Below, piece by piece: positions 1 through 9,657 of a stretch of 64,000 bases of DNA; position 1 is the first letter of the stretch; every line of letters begins with the position of its first letter. The stretch covers positions 6,514,501 to 6,578,500 of the forward strand of contig NZ_CP120683.1 in the NCBI RefSeq assembly GCF_030506325.1. The letters are read 5' to 3'. This DNA is from Tunicatimonas pelagia (GTDB lineage Bacteria; Bacteroidota; Bacteroidia; Cytophagales; Cyclobacteriaceae). The position numbers and the translations under genes are program-made. The notes under the pieces are model-generated. The model worked only from the letters and a program-made list of their open reading frames with translations. It made no database searches and was not told the origin of the DNA.

Positions 1-3000
1 AAGCGAGGGTTCTGCCGATTAAAGAAAAAGGTAGTGCGGGCTTGCTGCTTCGCCGAAAGTAGATTATCCTCACTCACTTGGTAGCCCGGCAGTACGCGAG
101 CGGCTAGCTTCTCGTCGGTCTGTTTATGCAGTGTTTGCCAACTAGTAACGTTAGAGAAGCGAGCTAACCAGGTTTTTAACCCGCTGCTTTTTTGCCAACT
201 GCGGGGAAATTGAGCTTTGAGCTGATAGCTTAGCTGATTTGTAAATGCTTGAATATATTCATTGCTGGGCACCAGCACTCGCACGTAATTGCGCTCATCC
301 CAGTAGCGGGCCTCAAAAAACTCATCAAGTTCTTCTACGCCGTTGCCATTACTATCGCGCCAAGTGAACAAGCCCTCGCCGGTGGGTACCCGCACGTAGA
401 TAAAATCTCGCCTAATCTCCCGCCCGTTGGCCAGGGTATAAGCCAGCGACATCTGTAAAGATTTTTTTAGCAGGCTACCTTTCCAGTCTAATTGTCCCAT
501 CACCGTCTGAGCCAGTAGATTGCCGTTAGCACTACTTTCCCAAAGTTGTTGGTTGCGGGGGGAGATGTTTCGGTAGGTAGCGTTGAGTCGTAAAGTATGC
601 TGTTCGCCCAGTGGTTTGTCCCAGTTAGCCTGTAGCATTTGTACTTGTTCGCGAGCTTTCATCTTTCCACCTAAGGGTAAGCGGTTATTTCGTATTCGAT
701 AATCCAGCCGAAACGTGCCCCGAATGCTGTCGCCCTTGGCTAAGTACCACTGGTGTTCGTCGTAGTGCTCGGCACTAAACGCCACTGAATCGGTTTCTAA
801 GTCACGGACTTCATTCTCCTCTCGCCGATAGGTGTAACCCGGAGTAAGCCAGCGCGTAGGACGATGAATATCGAGTTTAACTCTTTTCCAGGAAGCCTGC
901 TGCTGCGGATACCGGCTTTGCATCAGAAATCCGCGGCCACTCAGCCGGAAACCACCCCATTCCTGAGCCGCTTCTAACGAATGCTGGTTGCCACTGAGCC
1001 AATTCGTTTGCCTTCTTCCTACCCAACGGTACTGCAAGCGGTTATGAACATTTTTTACTAACTGCGCTTGGGCTTGCAGAACGTGATCATCCTTAACGGG
1101 TTGAGGAATGTGACGAAAGAAAGAAGACCAATCCCGCTCAAAGTCTACCGACCGAAACGGATCAACCGCCTGAAAGTGACGATCAGTGTACTCAAACTGA
1201 ATCTGCTGCGACCAGCGGTAGGCCGATCCGCTAAAAATTGGGCGAGGCTGGCTACGGTAACCCAACACTAGTGCTTTACCGTGATCGTCTTGACTATCCA
1301 GTTCAGATAATGTATTGAGGTTCTTTTCGGAAAAAGCCACTTCGGTGAATAACTGATCTCGCTTAGTGAGAGCTACTTCCGTATTGATGGATACTACTCG
1401 TCGGCGTTGCGGAGCCGATAGCTGGCGGGTAGGCGCGTAATTTCCCTGGGAAATACCGTTCTGCGGAGCAATCCACTCAAATACTTTTCCGTTAACTTGG
1501 CTAGTCTTGAGTACATAGTCTCCCGAGCCGTTCCCCACCAGGCTGAAGCGCGGTCGGTAAATAGCATCTTCCTCCTGACTAAAAACAAAAATTTGGTAGG
1601 ACACCCCCGCCACCACTGTATCCTGTTGGGCATACAAAATTTGATATACATTGCCTACCCCCGGCACATCGGCCTGCTGGTTGCCGTAAGCTAAATCACT
1701 GGTATTTTGGCGGACAGTATCGACGGCAGCTACCATTTGGTTAACAGCCTGATCACCCGCTTCACTCAGTTGCTGGTAATCCTCATCGGTCAATTCAAAG
1801 CCGATGGGGCGGCGAGCGTGGTCACTTTCCTGGTAGAAGTTGACGGAGAACGAGACTTTCTGGTGCGTTTGCTGATGACTAGCGGTGAGGATGCTGCGGC
1901 TGTAGCTCCGTTCGGCGTACTCATAATCTACCACCAATCGGGAAAACTGCGTGAGCACCACTCGGGGAGTAAAAGTGATTTCCCCTAAGTTATAGTCAAT
2001 GGTGTAATCTTGGTCAAAGCCTCGCTGAAGCAGCTCTCCGTTGTGGTAGACTTTTTCTGAGTTAGCCAGAATGTAAAACATTAGCCCGCTTTCTTCTCGT
2101 CGGCCGGTAGTTGCGTTTAATCGGTAGGGGCCTTGGATACCTTCTTGAATGCTAAGGTTGACGGAAGCGAATCGTCCTTTGGCAATAGCGGCACCTACTG
2201 AGGTTTGAGCTTTTCCCTCTTTACCCACTGAATAATGAGATTGTAATAATCCGCCTTGCACATTGCGACGGTATTTTAAAAAGTAGGGTTGCCCGGGTTG
2301 CGCCATCAATGATGCGTTACGCGATACGCCCGCTACCGTGGCCCCAGCATAACGTAGTTGCACATCGCCGACTGTAAGCGTAGCGTACTGGTGTTCAAAT
2401 TCAATAAACACATTGTCAAACTGCTGAAGCTGCTGGGTGGTTCCGTCGGGTTGCAGGGGTACGTTCTGGTCGGTAATTGCCGCCCGAATAGATAGGTCAT
2501 CGGTCAGTTTCCCCTCGAGTTGTAAGTTGAGCGCAGCATTCACAAACATATCCTGTCGATTGCCAAACGAAATACCCCGGCTCAGGCTACCGCTCTTCTG
2601 AAGCTTAGGCGTACTAATCAGAGTTTCCTGCGATGAAAGCGAATGATTGGCGTAACGATCAGCGTAGCGAATTTCCTGAAAGAGTGCCGCAGAATCGTAG
2701 ACTGATAAATCGCGCCGGGCGTGAACCTGGTGCAAGCTGAAGGGCAACCGTCGGTAGCAAATAGCAATTTTAGTATCGGCAGGAATTTGATCTATTGATA
2801 GGTAACCGGAAGTGTAGTTGTAGCGAAACTGGTGGGGGAGTAGCGTATCATTTTTTATTACTACTTGCAAAGACTCCGGTACGATGGAAAGTGAGTCTAC
2901 CCAAACCGAGTCGGCGGTGTAGGGAAGGGTGCGGCAAACGGGGTGGTGGACTGACTCAGGCGGGGCTAGCGACTGGGAGTAACCGGAAAGGTACCCAACA

Positions 3001-3038
3001 AGCAATAAGAAAAGAAAAGCCAGCCCCGATTTTGGCAT
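1..3038 (-). CDS. Large outer-membrane/surface protein, C-terminus cut by window edge
   Basis: Reading the minus strand from the ATG at 3038 gives an uninterrupted frame of about 1012 codons that is still open at base 1, so the gene is 3'-truncated only by the window. It begins with a signal peptide (MPKSGLAFLFLLLVGYLSG, then YSQS). Residues about 150-230 carry a glycine-rich segment followed by LTDDLSIRAAITDQNVPLQP and a TVGDVQ motif. I recall this combination from long uncharacterised Bacteroidota surface proteins of 1100 residues or more. The remainder is rich in alternating aromatic and polar residues (YRW, YTYRRE, RLDYRI), as in outer-membrane beta strands. The start lies 7 bp after the stop of the upstream kinase gene, so the two are probably co-transcribed. 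A barrel or surface role is inferred. Substrate and function are unknown. Confidence 0.8.
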   Translation of the reverse strand, partial: MPKSGLAFLFLLLVGYLSGYSQSLAPPESVHHPVCRTLPYTADSVWVDSLSIVPESLQVVIKNDTLLPHQFRYNYTSGYLSIDQIPADTKIAICYRRLPFSLHQVHARRDLSVYDSAALFQEIRYADRYANHSLSSQETLISTPKLQKSGSLSRGISFGNRQDMFVNAALNLQLEGKLTDDLSIRAAITDQNVPLQPDGTTQQLQQFDNVFIEFEHQYATLTVGDVQLRYAGATVAGVSRNASLMAQPGQPYFLKYRRNVQGGLLQSHYSVGKEGKAQTSVGAAIAKGRFASVNLSIQEGIQGPYRLNATTGRREESGLMFYILANSEKVYHNGELLQRGFDQDYTIDYNLGEITFTPRVVLTQFSRLVVDYEYAERSYSRSILTASHQQTHQKVSFSVNFYQESDHARRPIGFELTDEDYQQLSEAGDQAVNQMVAAVDTVRQNTSDLAYGNQQADVPGVGNVYQILYAQQDTVVAGVSYQIFVFSQEEDAIYRPRFSLVGNGSGDYVLKTSQVNGKVFEWIAPQNGISQGNYAPTRQLSAPQRRRVVSINTEVALTKRDQLFTEVAFSEKNLNTLSELDSQDDHGKALVLGYRSQPRPIFSGSAYRWSQQIQFEYTDRHFQAVDPFRSVDFERDWSSFFRHIPQPVKDDHVLQAQAQLVKNVHNRLQYRWVGRRQTNWLSGNQHSLEAAQEWGGFRLSGRGFLMQSRYPQQQASWKRVKLDIHRPTRWLTPGYTYRREENEVRDLETDSVAFSAEHYDEHQWYLAKGDSIRGTFRLDYRIRNNRLPLGGKMKAREQVQMLQANWDKPLGEQHTLRLNATYRNISPRNQQLWESSANGNLLAQTVMGQLDWKGSLLKKSLQMSLAYTLANGREIRRDFIYVRVPTGEGLFTWRDSNGNGVEELDEFFEARYWDERNYVRVLVPSNEYIQAFTNQLSYQLKAQFPRSWQKSSGLKTWLARFSNVTSWQTLHKQTDEKLAARVLPGYQVSEDNLLSAKQQARTTFFFNRQNPR

Positions 3039-3045
3039 ATGTGGT

Positions 3046-6000
3046 CTAGAGTTCGACCACAGACTGTTGCTTGGTGACTAGAGGCAGCTCTATCAGAAAC
3101 GTGGTGCCAACTCCTTCTTTTGTATCGAAAGTAATGCGACCGCCCACGTGCTCGATGCCTCGCTTGGCAATGGCAAGTCCTATGCCCGAACCGGCGTATT
3201 TGGTGCTAAAGTTGGGTAAAAATACTTTATTCTGAATTTCTTTGGCTATGCCTGTACCATTATCGCTTACTTTCAATATTACCCGGTCGGTACTGAACTT
3301 TTGCAGGCTCACTTGTAGGTTAGGTTCCCGCTCTTTAGGAATAGATTGTTTAGCGTTAATGATAAGGTTACTAAGAATTCTGCCCATCAATTGCTTATCG
3401 CCCAGCACCACAAATTCATCTCCCTGAATATCCAGGTCAATGGCGATATTTTCTTCGGCGTAGAGGCTTACCGTTCGGCGCACCACGGCTGTCAGTTCGT
3501 AAGGTTCGCTCTTAGGCAAAGGCATCTGGGCAAAATTTGAAAAGGAACTGGCAATGTCACTCAGCGTATCGATCTGATGCAGCAAGGTATCCAGTGGTTT
3601 GTCCATTTTCTGCACTTCTTCGGAATCCATACCGTGTTTGAACTCTCCGGCCAGCCGTCGTTTGAGCAATTGCAAACTGAGCTTCATGGGGGTGAGCGGA
3701 TTCTTGATTTCGTGGGCTACCTGCTTAGCCATCTCCCGCCAGGCCGACTCTTTTTCGTTACGGGCCAAGGCTGCTTTACTGGCTTCCAAGTTCACCAGCA
3801 TTCGGTTATATTCCCCTACCATCAGCCCAATTTCATCGTTGCTATCCCAAGAAAGGGGCTCGTTATAATCGGATAAGGATGTGCGGCGAATCTTCTGAGT
3901 AATGTATTTTAATGGGTACGTAAGTAGCACTGAGGCCAAGTAAGAAATAATCAGGAAAGCGATAAAAACAAAGGTGAAAATGTTCATCACATTGGTAAGT
4001 ACCTGAATAATGCGGGATTCTAACTGACTACGCGACTCGAAGAACGGAATACTGATAATGCCTAGTAACTGCCCGGTTTGGAATGATCGCAAGCCTACGT
4101 AGGATGACTTGTAAGAAAGGTCACCGACTGATTCTTCCAACACCAACTTAGTTTCACCTTCTTCTCTAATGGAAACCAACGCCTGCGTATTAATGTAGCG
4201 AGACAATAAACCGTTTTCGTAAATTAGGGGCTGGCTGGCTACTACCAGTTTGCCCGAAGTATCAAACACATTCAGATCGGTTTCGGTAACGCTAGCAATC
4301 TGATTGACTGTCTCCGAAAGTTCGTCGGGAGATAAATTGTTACTACTGAAATCCTCAAATGGAGCTACTAAGTTACGGCTGATCTGATCGGTGCGCTCCA
4401 AATACAGTTGATCTACTTCTTGATTGTAGGAGCTACTGATGATACTAATGGTCGTGATACTCAATGCCAGCAACGGCATAAAAAAGGCAGCATTCAGGTA
4501 GAGCTGAATTTTGGTGGAGAAGTTCAGATTGCCTCGGCTGAATACGAAGTACGATGAGTACAACCCCAGCAGTAGTAGGATGGCGAATACCAGAAGCAGA
4601 AATAGAAAGGAGAAATTAGAGATGATATTGATGAATGAGTATACTGGCGACGCAATTACAATGTATTCATCGTCTTGCCCTTTGAGCATTAGGTAGTTAT
4701 AATCACCGCGATCAAGGCTGGTTTCACCCGTAATCGCCTGGAAATCATAATTAATGAAATAGTCGAAGAGTTGTACATTGCCCGAAGTAAAACTTATTTG
4801 GTTGGAGGGGCTTTCGTCGGGCTGAGATACTGGAGTAATAATGGCGTAACGAAAGTCAGTGTTCAGATAATCTTGCACCGAGCTACGATCTACCAGCAAC
4901 TCGGGGTAAACCTGATTAGGGGTAAAACGGCGAAGAACCAATTCAACAATGATAGAGCCGATAGTATTACCGAAGTTCTCTATGTCTAACAACAGATAGT
5001 AGCGTTGCCCGCTTTCCGCATCCAATAGCGACTTATTCTGATTGATAAAAAAGATGTTAGGATACTCAGTGGCAAAACGCAGACTGCTTACGTCTTCTTT
5101 CCATTCGTCGTAGGTGTAAGTGGGGCGTTCATCCAGGGTTTGCCCTTTGCTGTTGAAAAGGTGTACCTTAATTTCGTAGCGGTCGAAGTAGTTACCCAGG
5201 TAGATTCGCTTAATCTTTTGGCGGATAATGTTTTTAGAACCTAATGGACTAAACAGCCGATTTTTAATCAGTGGATCATTCTTGATTTTCTCTCCGGCTT
5301 CTTGCAGTAGGTACTCGCCCAAAATGTCGTTATCCACCAGCAATTGGTTAGCAAATTTCTGTTTATTATCTAAGGTTTCAATCTGGTACATATCGTAGGC
5401 CGCAATAGCACAAGCAGCCGCACTCACGAAAGCACCGGCAAACACATACAGAAAAGTGATGTAACTGATTCGGGTGAGAAAGCGAGGCAGATTAAACAAA
5501 TAGAGCACAATGAAGTAAGCCGCTCCCAGTATCACCATAGCAAAGGTCGGCGTTTGCCCTAATGCGCTCAGCAGCAGTCCTATTCCTAGAGCAATAACAA
5601 AACTGACCCGCATAGGCAGGTAGCTGTGCTGGCTAAGGCTGATACAGGTACGGAAGATAATATGAACCCCCAGAAAGTAGCTAATCGAGTTGATGATGAA
5701 AATAAGCAGACTGATGTTCCGAAGATTGGTAAATGACAGGCTTTCGGTAACGTCTAAGGTCCACTGAGAATTGTAGTAGATACTGCGGATGATGTCGTAA
5801 TGCCAGAAAAGAGCCATAAAGCTCAGCAGTAGGCCCACCACTGAGATAATCATTTTTACGATAGGAGTGGTTTGTAGTAGCCGACGGTACAGCCGGGAGT
5901 CGCGATAGTAAATGAACAGGTACGCGGCCACAATAAGAACAGCAATACTATTCAGCAGCAGATCGCCTAGCGACGGATTTACCGAGGAGGCCGCAAACTG

Positions 6001-6831
6001 CTTTCCATCAAATAGTTCTATCGGAAGTATGCTGTAAGGGTAGTTGAAGTAGATCATTATTGCTCGAAGAAGCAATAACGATAGAATGACTACCAGTAAG
6101 GCGGCATCAATTTGCTGACGACGAAATTGACGCTGCACGCGACGGTACACATTATACAGTAGTAAGAGAATAGAGGCAGCAATTAGCGTAGTAACCAACG
6201 CCTGAAAAGATTTGGCTGTACTATGTTCGCGATAGCCAGTGGGTGGAGCTTCGGTTAGCAAAGCAAACAGCGTATGATCTCGGTAGTGAATAATGGTGGT
6301 CGCTGCATCTATCGCACTAACAGTACGCACTTCTATCGTTTCTGGCTGAGGGAACAGTCGCGGGTTGTAACCGGAACTCATATACTGGTTATCAATAGTA
6401 GTTTCGTTCCGAATCAACAGCAGGTGAAAGATCTCGTAACCGTTAATAGTATCTCGGTGAATTACATAGCTGCCGTGGTCAAACTCTTTAAATTGATAAG
6501 CTGCATTACCGCTTACCTGCTCGTAAGAAGGGACGAAGCGGTAGTCAGACCAATACTGTAGTTCTTGCTGGCGAAAAATATAGAACGGATGCCGATAGTC
6601 AGCGGTGAAATCGGCGAGTGTGACTGAATCTAGTTGGGACAGGCTACGCTGAATCTCTTGAGATTCGCGACTTAGCTGGTCGAGGCTTTGGGTGATGTTA
6701 CGCTGTACATCGCGAAAATACAGCTTTTCACTTCTGAAACTTCCGATAAAGAACAAACGAAGTATCAACGCTAGCAGTAGCGCGATTCCAGCGATAAACA
6801 GCGAGAGATTTTTAACTGTAAGCGTATACAC
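3046..6831 (-). CDS. NtrY-like multi-pass sensor histidine kinase
   Basis: A 1261-residue membrane kinase. A first helix (about 7-29) is followed by an extracytoplasmic domain of about 180 residues and then seven or eight closely spaced helices (about 208-490). A second extracytoplasmic region is followed by two more helices (about 735-800), a Cache-like sensor segment and a last helix near 955-975. A HAMP-like linker leads to the HisKA dimerisation domain with phosphoacceptor His1040 in QVAHEIKNPLTP. The HATPase domain shows the N box (SNLIINAKQ), G1 (DNGTGI) and G2 (GSGIGLAIAK). HEIKNPLTP and the overall plan are typical of NtrY-type kinases, though this one is longer than the proteobacterial NtrY and has an unusually large membrane part. 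No response regulator is encoded nearby. The gene probably leads an operon with the surface protein downstream. Confidence 0.9.
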   Translation of the reverse strand: MYTLTVKNLSLFIAGIALLLALILRLFFIGSFRSEKLYFRDVQRNITQSLDQLSRESQEIQRSLSQLDSVTLADFTADYRHPFYIFRQQELQYWSDYRFVPSYEQVSGNAAYQFKEFDHGSYVIHRDTINGYEIFHLLLIRNETTIDNQYMSSGYNPRLFPQPETIEVRTVSAIDAATTIIHYRDHTLFALLTEAPPTGYREHSTAKSFQALVTTLIAASILLLLYNVYRRVQRQFRRQQIDAALLVVILSLLLLRAIMIYFNYPYSILPIELFDGKQFAASSVNPSLGDLLLNSIAVLIVAAYLFIYYRDSRLYRRLLQTTPIVKMIISVVGLLLSFMALFWHYDIIRSIYYNSQWTLDVTESLSFTNLRNISLLIFIINSISYFLGVHIIFRTCISLSQHSYLPMRVSFVIALGIGLLLSALGQTPTFAMVILGAAYFIVLYLFNLPRFLTRISYITFLYVFAGAFVSAAACAIAAYDMYQIETLDNKQKFANQLLVDNDILGEYLLQEAGEKIKNDPLIKNRLFSPLGSKNIIRQKIKRIYLGNYFDRYEIKVHLFNSKGQTLDERPTYTYDEWKEDVSSLRFATEYPNIFFINQNKSLLDAESGQRYYLLLDIENFGNTIGSIIVELVLRRFTPNQVYPELLVDRSSVQDYLNTDFRYAIITPVSQPDESPSNQISFTSGNVQLFDYFINYDFQAITGETSLDRGDYNYLMLKGQDDEYIVIASPVYSFINIISNFSFLFLLLVFAILLLLGLYSSYFVFSRGNLNFSTKIQLYLNAAFFMPLLALSITTISIISSSYNQEVDQLYLERTDQISRNLVAPFEDFSSNNLSPDELSETVNQIASVTETDLNVFDTSGKLVVASQPLIYENGLLSRYINTQALVSIREEGETKLVLEESVGDLSYKSSYVGLRSFQTGQLLGIISIPFFESRSQLESRIIQVLTNVMNIFTFVFIAFLIISYLASVLLTYPLKYITQKIRRTSLSDYNEPLSWDSNDEIGLMVGEYNRMLVNLEASKAALARNEKESAWREMAKQVAHEIKNPLTPMKLSLQLLKRRLAGEFKHGMDSEEVQKMDKPLDTLLHQIDTLSDIASSFSNFAQMPLPKSEPYELTAVVRRTVSLYAEENIAIDLDIQGDEFVVLGDKQLMGRILSNLIINAKQSIPKEREPNLQVSLQKFSTDRVILKVSDNGTGIAKEIQNKVFLPNFSTKYAGSGIGLAIAKRGIEHVGGRITFDTKEGVGTTFLIELPLVTKQQSVVEL

Positions 6832-7063
6832 CGCAGCGTTGAGGTCTGACCGAAGAAGATTACCCGGTTGATTGTGCCAAAATACAAAAGCCTAGCTAAA
6901 TAACTTGAAGGCTACTAGAAAACGTGCCTTTTTAGAAAAAATTTCGGAAAAATAAGTACAGCGCATCCATCGGCTGGTAACAGCTATCTAACAAAGCCGA
7001 CGGTAAGCAGTTGCTTTACTACTATTAATCATTTTTTCACTCACAAACCAAAATTTTTTAATT

Positions 7064-7267
7064 ATGGCCGTACTAAAAGTTATTGAAATTCTTGCTAGTT
7101 CTCCCAACGGTTGGGAAGATGCCACCAAACAAGGCGTGGCCGAAGCCGGTAAATCAGTAAAGAATATTAAATCTGCTTATGTGAAGGAGCATAGTGTAAT
7201 TGTAGATAATAATCAGGTTACTCAGTACCGAGTGAATCTGAAGATTACCTTTGCAGTGGAATCTTAA
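7064..7267 (+). CDS. Dodecin family flavin-binding protein
   Basis: A 67-residue protein of the size and pattern of dodecins: the first strand MAVLKVIEILASS, then NGWEDATKQGV with the tryptophan that stacks on flavin, and the last strand QYRVNLKITFAVE with the conserved glutamine just before it. Dodecins assemble into hollow dodecamers that store or buffer riboflavin, FMN or FAD in the cytoplasm. It stands alone, divergent from the kinase gene, and is followed by a terminator-like hairpin at 7283-7317. Confidence 0.93.
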   Translation: MAVLKVIEILASSPNGWEDATKQGVAEAGKSVKNIKSAYVKEHSVIVDNNQVTQYRVNLKITFAVES

Positions 7268-7282
7268 AAATTGTAAGCGGTA

Positions 7283-7326
7283 GGCAGGGCATTGACGAAT
7301 ACTACAAGTGCCTTGCCATTGCTTTT
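7283..7326 (+). terminator. Probable terminator of the dodecin gene
   Basis: The arms GGCAGGGCA (7283-7291) and TGCCTTGCC (7309-7317) pair over 9 bp with one G-U wobble across a 17-nt loop. They are followed by a weak T-containing tail (ATTGCTTTT). The hairpin lies 16 bp after the dodecin stop codon. Confidence 0.5.
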
Positions 7327-7505
7327 AATCCTTCCCTATTTCAGACTTAGCCACCTAAAATGAGTTTTTTCCTTCCTGGTAAGTTAAGAATCGTACTATT
7401 TTGCGTCTAAATACGCGATGAGTAGCCTGATGAAGTATACAATAGTCATGGCAGTATTTAACCATCAAGCGTGGTACAGTTGCAATAGTCTTGAATCAAA
7501 ATAGA

Positions 7506-8549
7506 ATGCGAACCATACTTTCATTATTATTTGCATTCTTGGTAACCCAGGTTGCGGTATCTCAAAATGACTTTCAAAGAGCCTTCAATAATGACACAAG
7601 GTCTACTAAAGAGAATATAAGAATCAATTTTTCAGACGATGAGGGGAATTCCGGTTACTTACCTATCTCCGTACTAAAAGGTGAAAATGAAGGACCCGTT
7701 TTTACCATTGTTGCGGGGGTTCATGGCTTTGAATATCCTCCTATTGTAGCCACCCAGGCATTAATGAAAGAAATTGACCTAGAGAAACTGAGCGGGACAA
7801 TAATTATCATTCCAATTGCTAGTATGGCGGCATTCTTTACCCGGACACCCTTCGTTAATCCTCAAGATCAGAAAAACCTGAACAACGCCTTCCCCGGTAA
7901 CGCCGACGGCAGTATAACCGAACGAATCGCCCATTTTATAACTACCAATATTATCCCCGTCAGTGAGGTTTTCCTCGATATTCACGGTGGGGATGCCCCG
8001 GAAGATTTAATTCCCTTCGTATGCTATTACAACAACCCGAAAAGACCAGACCAGACCACATTGGCCAAGAAGTTATCTGAAGATAGTGGATTTGAATACG
8101 TAGTTTCTTATCCCTACACCATCTCAGATACTGAGCCAGCCAAGTATACTTTCAAACAAGCGGTGCAAGATGGAAAAACTGCCCTGAGTATTGAATCTGG
8201 TAAATTAGGTAATGTACAGGAAGAGAATGTAAACCTAATCAAAGAAGGAGTGTACAATATGCTGGCTACGATGGATATGTACGCCAATGGTACAGAGCCT
8301 CACCCGAATATAATCTATCGAAATAATCAGACTTACGTCAAGTCAAGTGTTCAAGGAATTTTCTACAGCGACTATAAAGCGGGTGATGAGATTAAAAAGG
8401 GTGACATCGTTGGTTATACTACAGATGAGTTTGGGAATATTCTTGAGGAATATAAAGCACCCAAAGACGGAATCATTTTATACAAACTGGCAACGCCACC
8501 CATTAATGTTGATGATACCGTGATGTGTATCAGTTCCTTAGATGATTGA
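7506..8549 (+). CDS. Secreted succinylglutamate desuccinylase/aspartoacylase family protein
   Basis: A 347-residue zinc hydrolase of the AstE/AspA (M14-like) family. The ATG at 7506 is preferred over an in-frame TTG at 7491 because it gives a clean signal peptide (MRTILSLLFAFLVTQVAVSQ). The zinc motif HxxE is seen in GVHGFEYPP and a later ligand histidine in LDIHGGD. The C-terminal part (SSVQGIFYSDYKAGDEIKKG) is the beta-rich domain typical of these enzymes, resembling a lipoyl-like fold. Members remove acyl groups from N-acylated amino acids. Export suggests a periplasmic N-acyl amino acid or amide substrate, which cannot be named from sequence. Confidence 0.88.
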   Translation: MRTILSLLFAFLVTQVAVSQNDFQRAFNNDTRSTKENIRINFSDDEGNSGYLPISVLKGENEGPVFTIVAGVHGFEYPPIVATQALMKEIDLEKLSGTIIIIPIASMAAFFTRTPFVNPQDQKNLNNAFPGNADGSITERIAHFITTNIIPVSEVFLDIHGGDAPEDLIPFVCYYNNPKRPDQTTLAKKLSEDSGFEYVVSYPYTISDTEPAKYTFKQAVQDGKTALSIESGKLGNVQEENVNLIKEGVYNMLATMDMYANGTEPHPNIIYRNNQTYVKSSVQGIFYSDYKAGDEIKKGDIVGYTTDEFGNILEEYKAPKDGIILYKLATPPINVDDTVMCISSLDD

Positions 8550-8558
8550 TTTTCAGAC

Positions 8559-8600
8559 GGAGGGCGGAAAACGGAGAATGGGAAAAGTCTTCCGTCCTCC
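8559..8600. repeat. Inverted repeat, possible terminator after the aspartoacylase-like gene
   Basis: The arms GGAGGGCGGAA (8559-8569) and TTCCGTCCTCC (8590-8600) are complementary except for one G-T position, with a 20-nt loop and three T following. The position, 9 bp after the stop codon at 8549, suits a terminator. The purine-rich left arm also resembles short dispersed repeats found in many Bacteroidota intergenic regions. Confidence 0.4.
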
Positions 8601-8681
8601 TTTCCTCCGCGTTCCCTCTATTGATCGGTGGTTTTGTAGCGCAACGTTCTTCCTGGTAGTACGCAGTGTTTGGTCTAATAT

Positions 8682-8717
8682 CTTTATCTGGGTAGGTTTC
8701 AACCTACCCAGATAAAG
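8682..8717. repeat. Perfect 17-bp palindrome upstream of the Rpn gene
   Basis: The arms at 8682-8698 and 8701-8717 are perfectly complementary over 17 bp with only 2 nt between them. The core reads CTTTATCTGGGTAGGTT on the left arm. No T-run follows, so it is not a standard terminator. It ends 35 bp before the start codon of the Rpn-family gene, where it could act as an operator, a cruciform, or a recognition site for the encoded nuclease. Confidence 0.8.
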
Positions 8718-8752
8718 GTTATCTTTACGGGGGGTTAAGATCATGAGAAGCT

Positions 8753-9628
8753 ATGGCAAAAAAACTGGTACGTTTTGACTGGGCGATTAAGAAACTACTC
8801 AGACATAAAGCAAATTTCACTATCCTAGAAGGTTTCTTAACCGAACTGCTGAAGTTTGAGGTGACTATAGAGAGTATTCTTGAAGGAGAGGGTAACAAGG
8901 AAGAAGTCAATGACAAATATAACCGCGTAGATATTCTAGTCAAGTCGGTTACCGGGGAATTGATGCTGGTAGAAGTACAGAATGAGTCGCAAGTGGATTA
9001 CTTTCAGCGGATGGTCTACGGGGCTTCCAAACTGATTACCGAATACATTAAAGAGGGCGAGCCGTATGGTGCCATTAAGAAAGTATACTCTATTAATATT
9101 GTTTATTTTGGATTGGGGCAGGGGAAGGACTATATATACGAATACGACGGAAAGTTTGTTGGTATTCATTACGGAGACATATTACAACCAACACTGACTC
9201 AGAAAGATACTTTTCACGTCAAGGAGATTAAAGATATATTTCCGAAGTATTACGTTTTGAAGGTTAACAACTTCGACGATGTGGCTAAAAACACACTAGA
9301 TGAGTGGGTTTACTTCTTGAAAAACAGCGAGGTGAAGGATGACTTCCGGGCACGAGGGCTGAAGGAGGTTAAAGAAAAACTGAAGGAAGATACACTTACT
9401 GAAGAAGAACTAATCGCCTATAAACGGTTTCAGGAGAACCGCCGGATAGAGCGCAGTGAGATCGAGACCGCCCTGATTGAGGGCGAGGAAAAAGGAATGG
9501 AAAAAGGAATGGGGATAGTGATAAAAGTGTATCAAATGCATAAAGAGGGAGGAAAAGCAAGCGAAATTGCCGAGATAGTATCCATGCCCGTAGCGGAAGT
9601 TGAAGAGATTATAAAAAACTTTACCTAA
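8753..9628 (+). CDS. Rpn-family PD-(D/E)XK nuclease (transposase-like)
   Basis: A 291-residue member of the Rpn/PDDEXK_2 family (recombination-promoting nuclease, often labelled putative transposase). The N-terminus shows the family pattern FDWAIKKLLRHKANFTILEGF. The nuclease core follows with NRVDILV, then MLVEVQNESQ, giving the D...ExQ active-site signature, and YFQRMVYGASKLI. The C-terminus has the usual charged repeat (EKGMEKGMG) and a short helix-turn-helix-like end (SEIAEIVSMPVAEVEEIIKNF). Such proteins act as DNA endonucleases and have been linked to RecA-independent recombination in Escherichia coli. It is a single gene between two housekeeping-like genes, with no terminal inverted repeats around it, so it is not a classical insertion sequence. 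Confidence 0.9.
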   Translation: MAKKLVRFDWAIKKLLRHKANFTILEGFLTELLKFEVTIESILEGEGNKEEVNDKYNRVDILVKSVTGELMLVEVQNESQVDYFQRMVYGASKLITEYIKEGEPYGAIKKVYSINIVYFGLGQGKDYIYEYDGKFVGIHYGDILQPTLTQKDTFHVKEIKDIFPKYYVLKVNNFDDVAKNTLDEWVYFLKNSEVKDDFRARGLKEVKEKLKEDTLTEEELIAYKRFQENRRIERSEIETALIEGEEKGMEKGMGIVIKVYQMHKEGGKASEIAEIVSMPVAEVEEIIKNFT

Positions 9629-9657
9629 CGTCCGCTCAGGGCTAGATACGCCTTACC

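Noticed and set aside
1394-1988. Short open frames on both strands within 1-3000
   Set aside because: They are shadows of the long minus-strand gene that is open from 3038 to base 1. Their protein sequences have no domain or signal pattern.
8753-9628. Rpn gene as part of an insertion sequence
   Set aside because: No terminal inverted repeats or target duplications were found around it. Only the single palindrome upstream is present.
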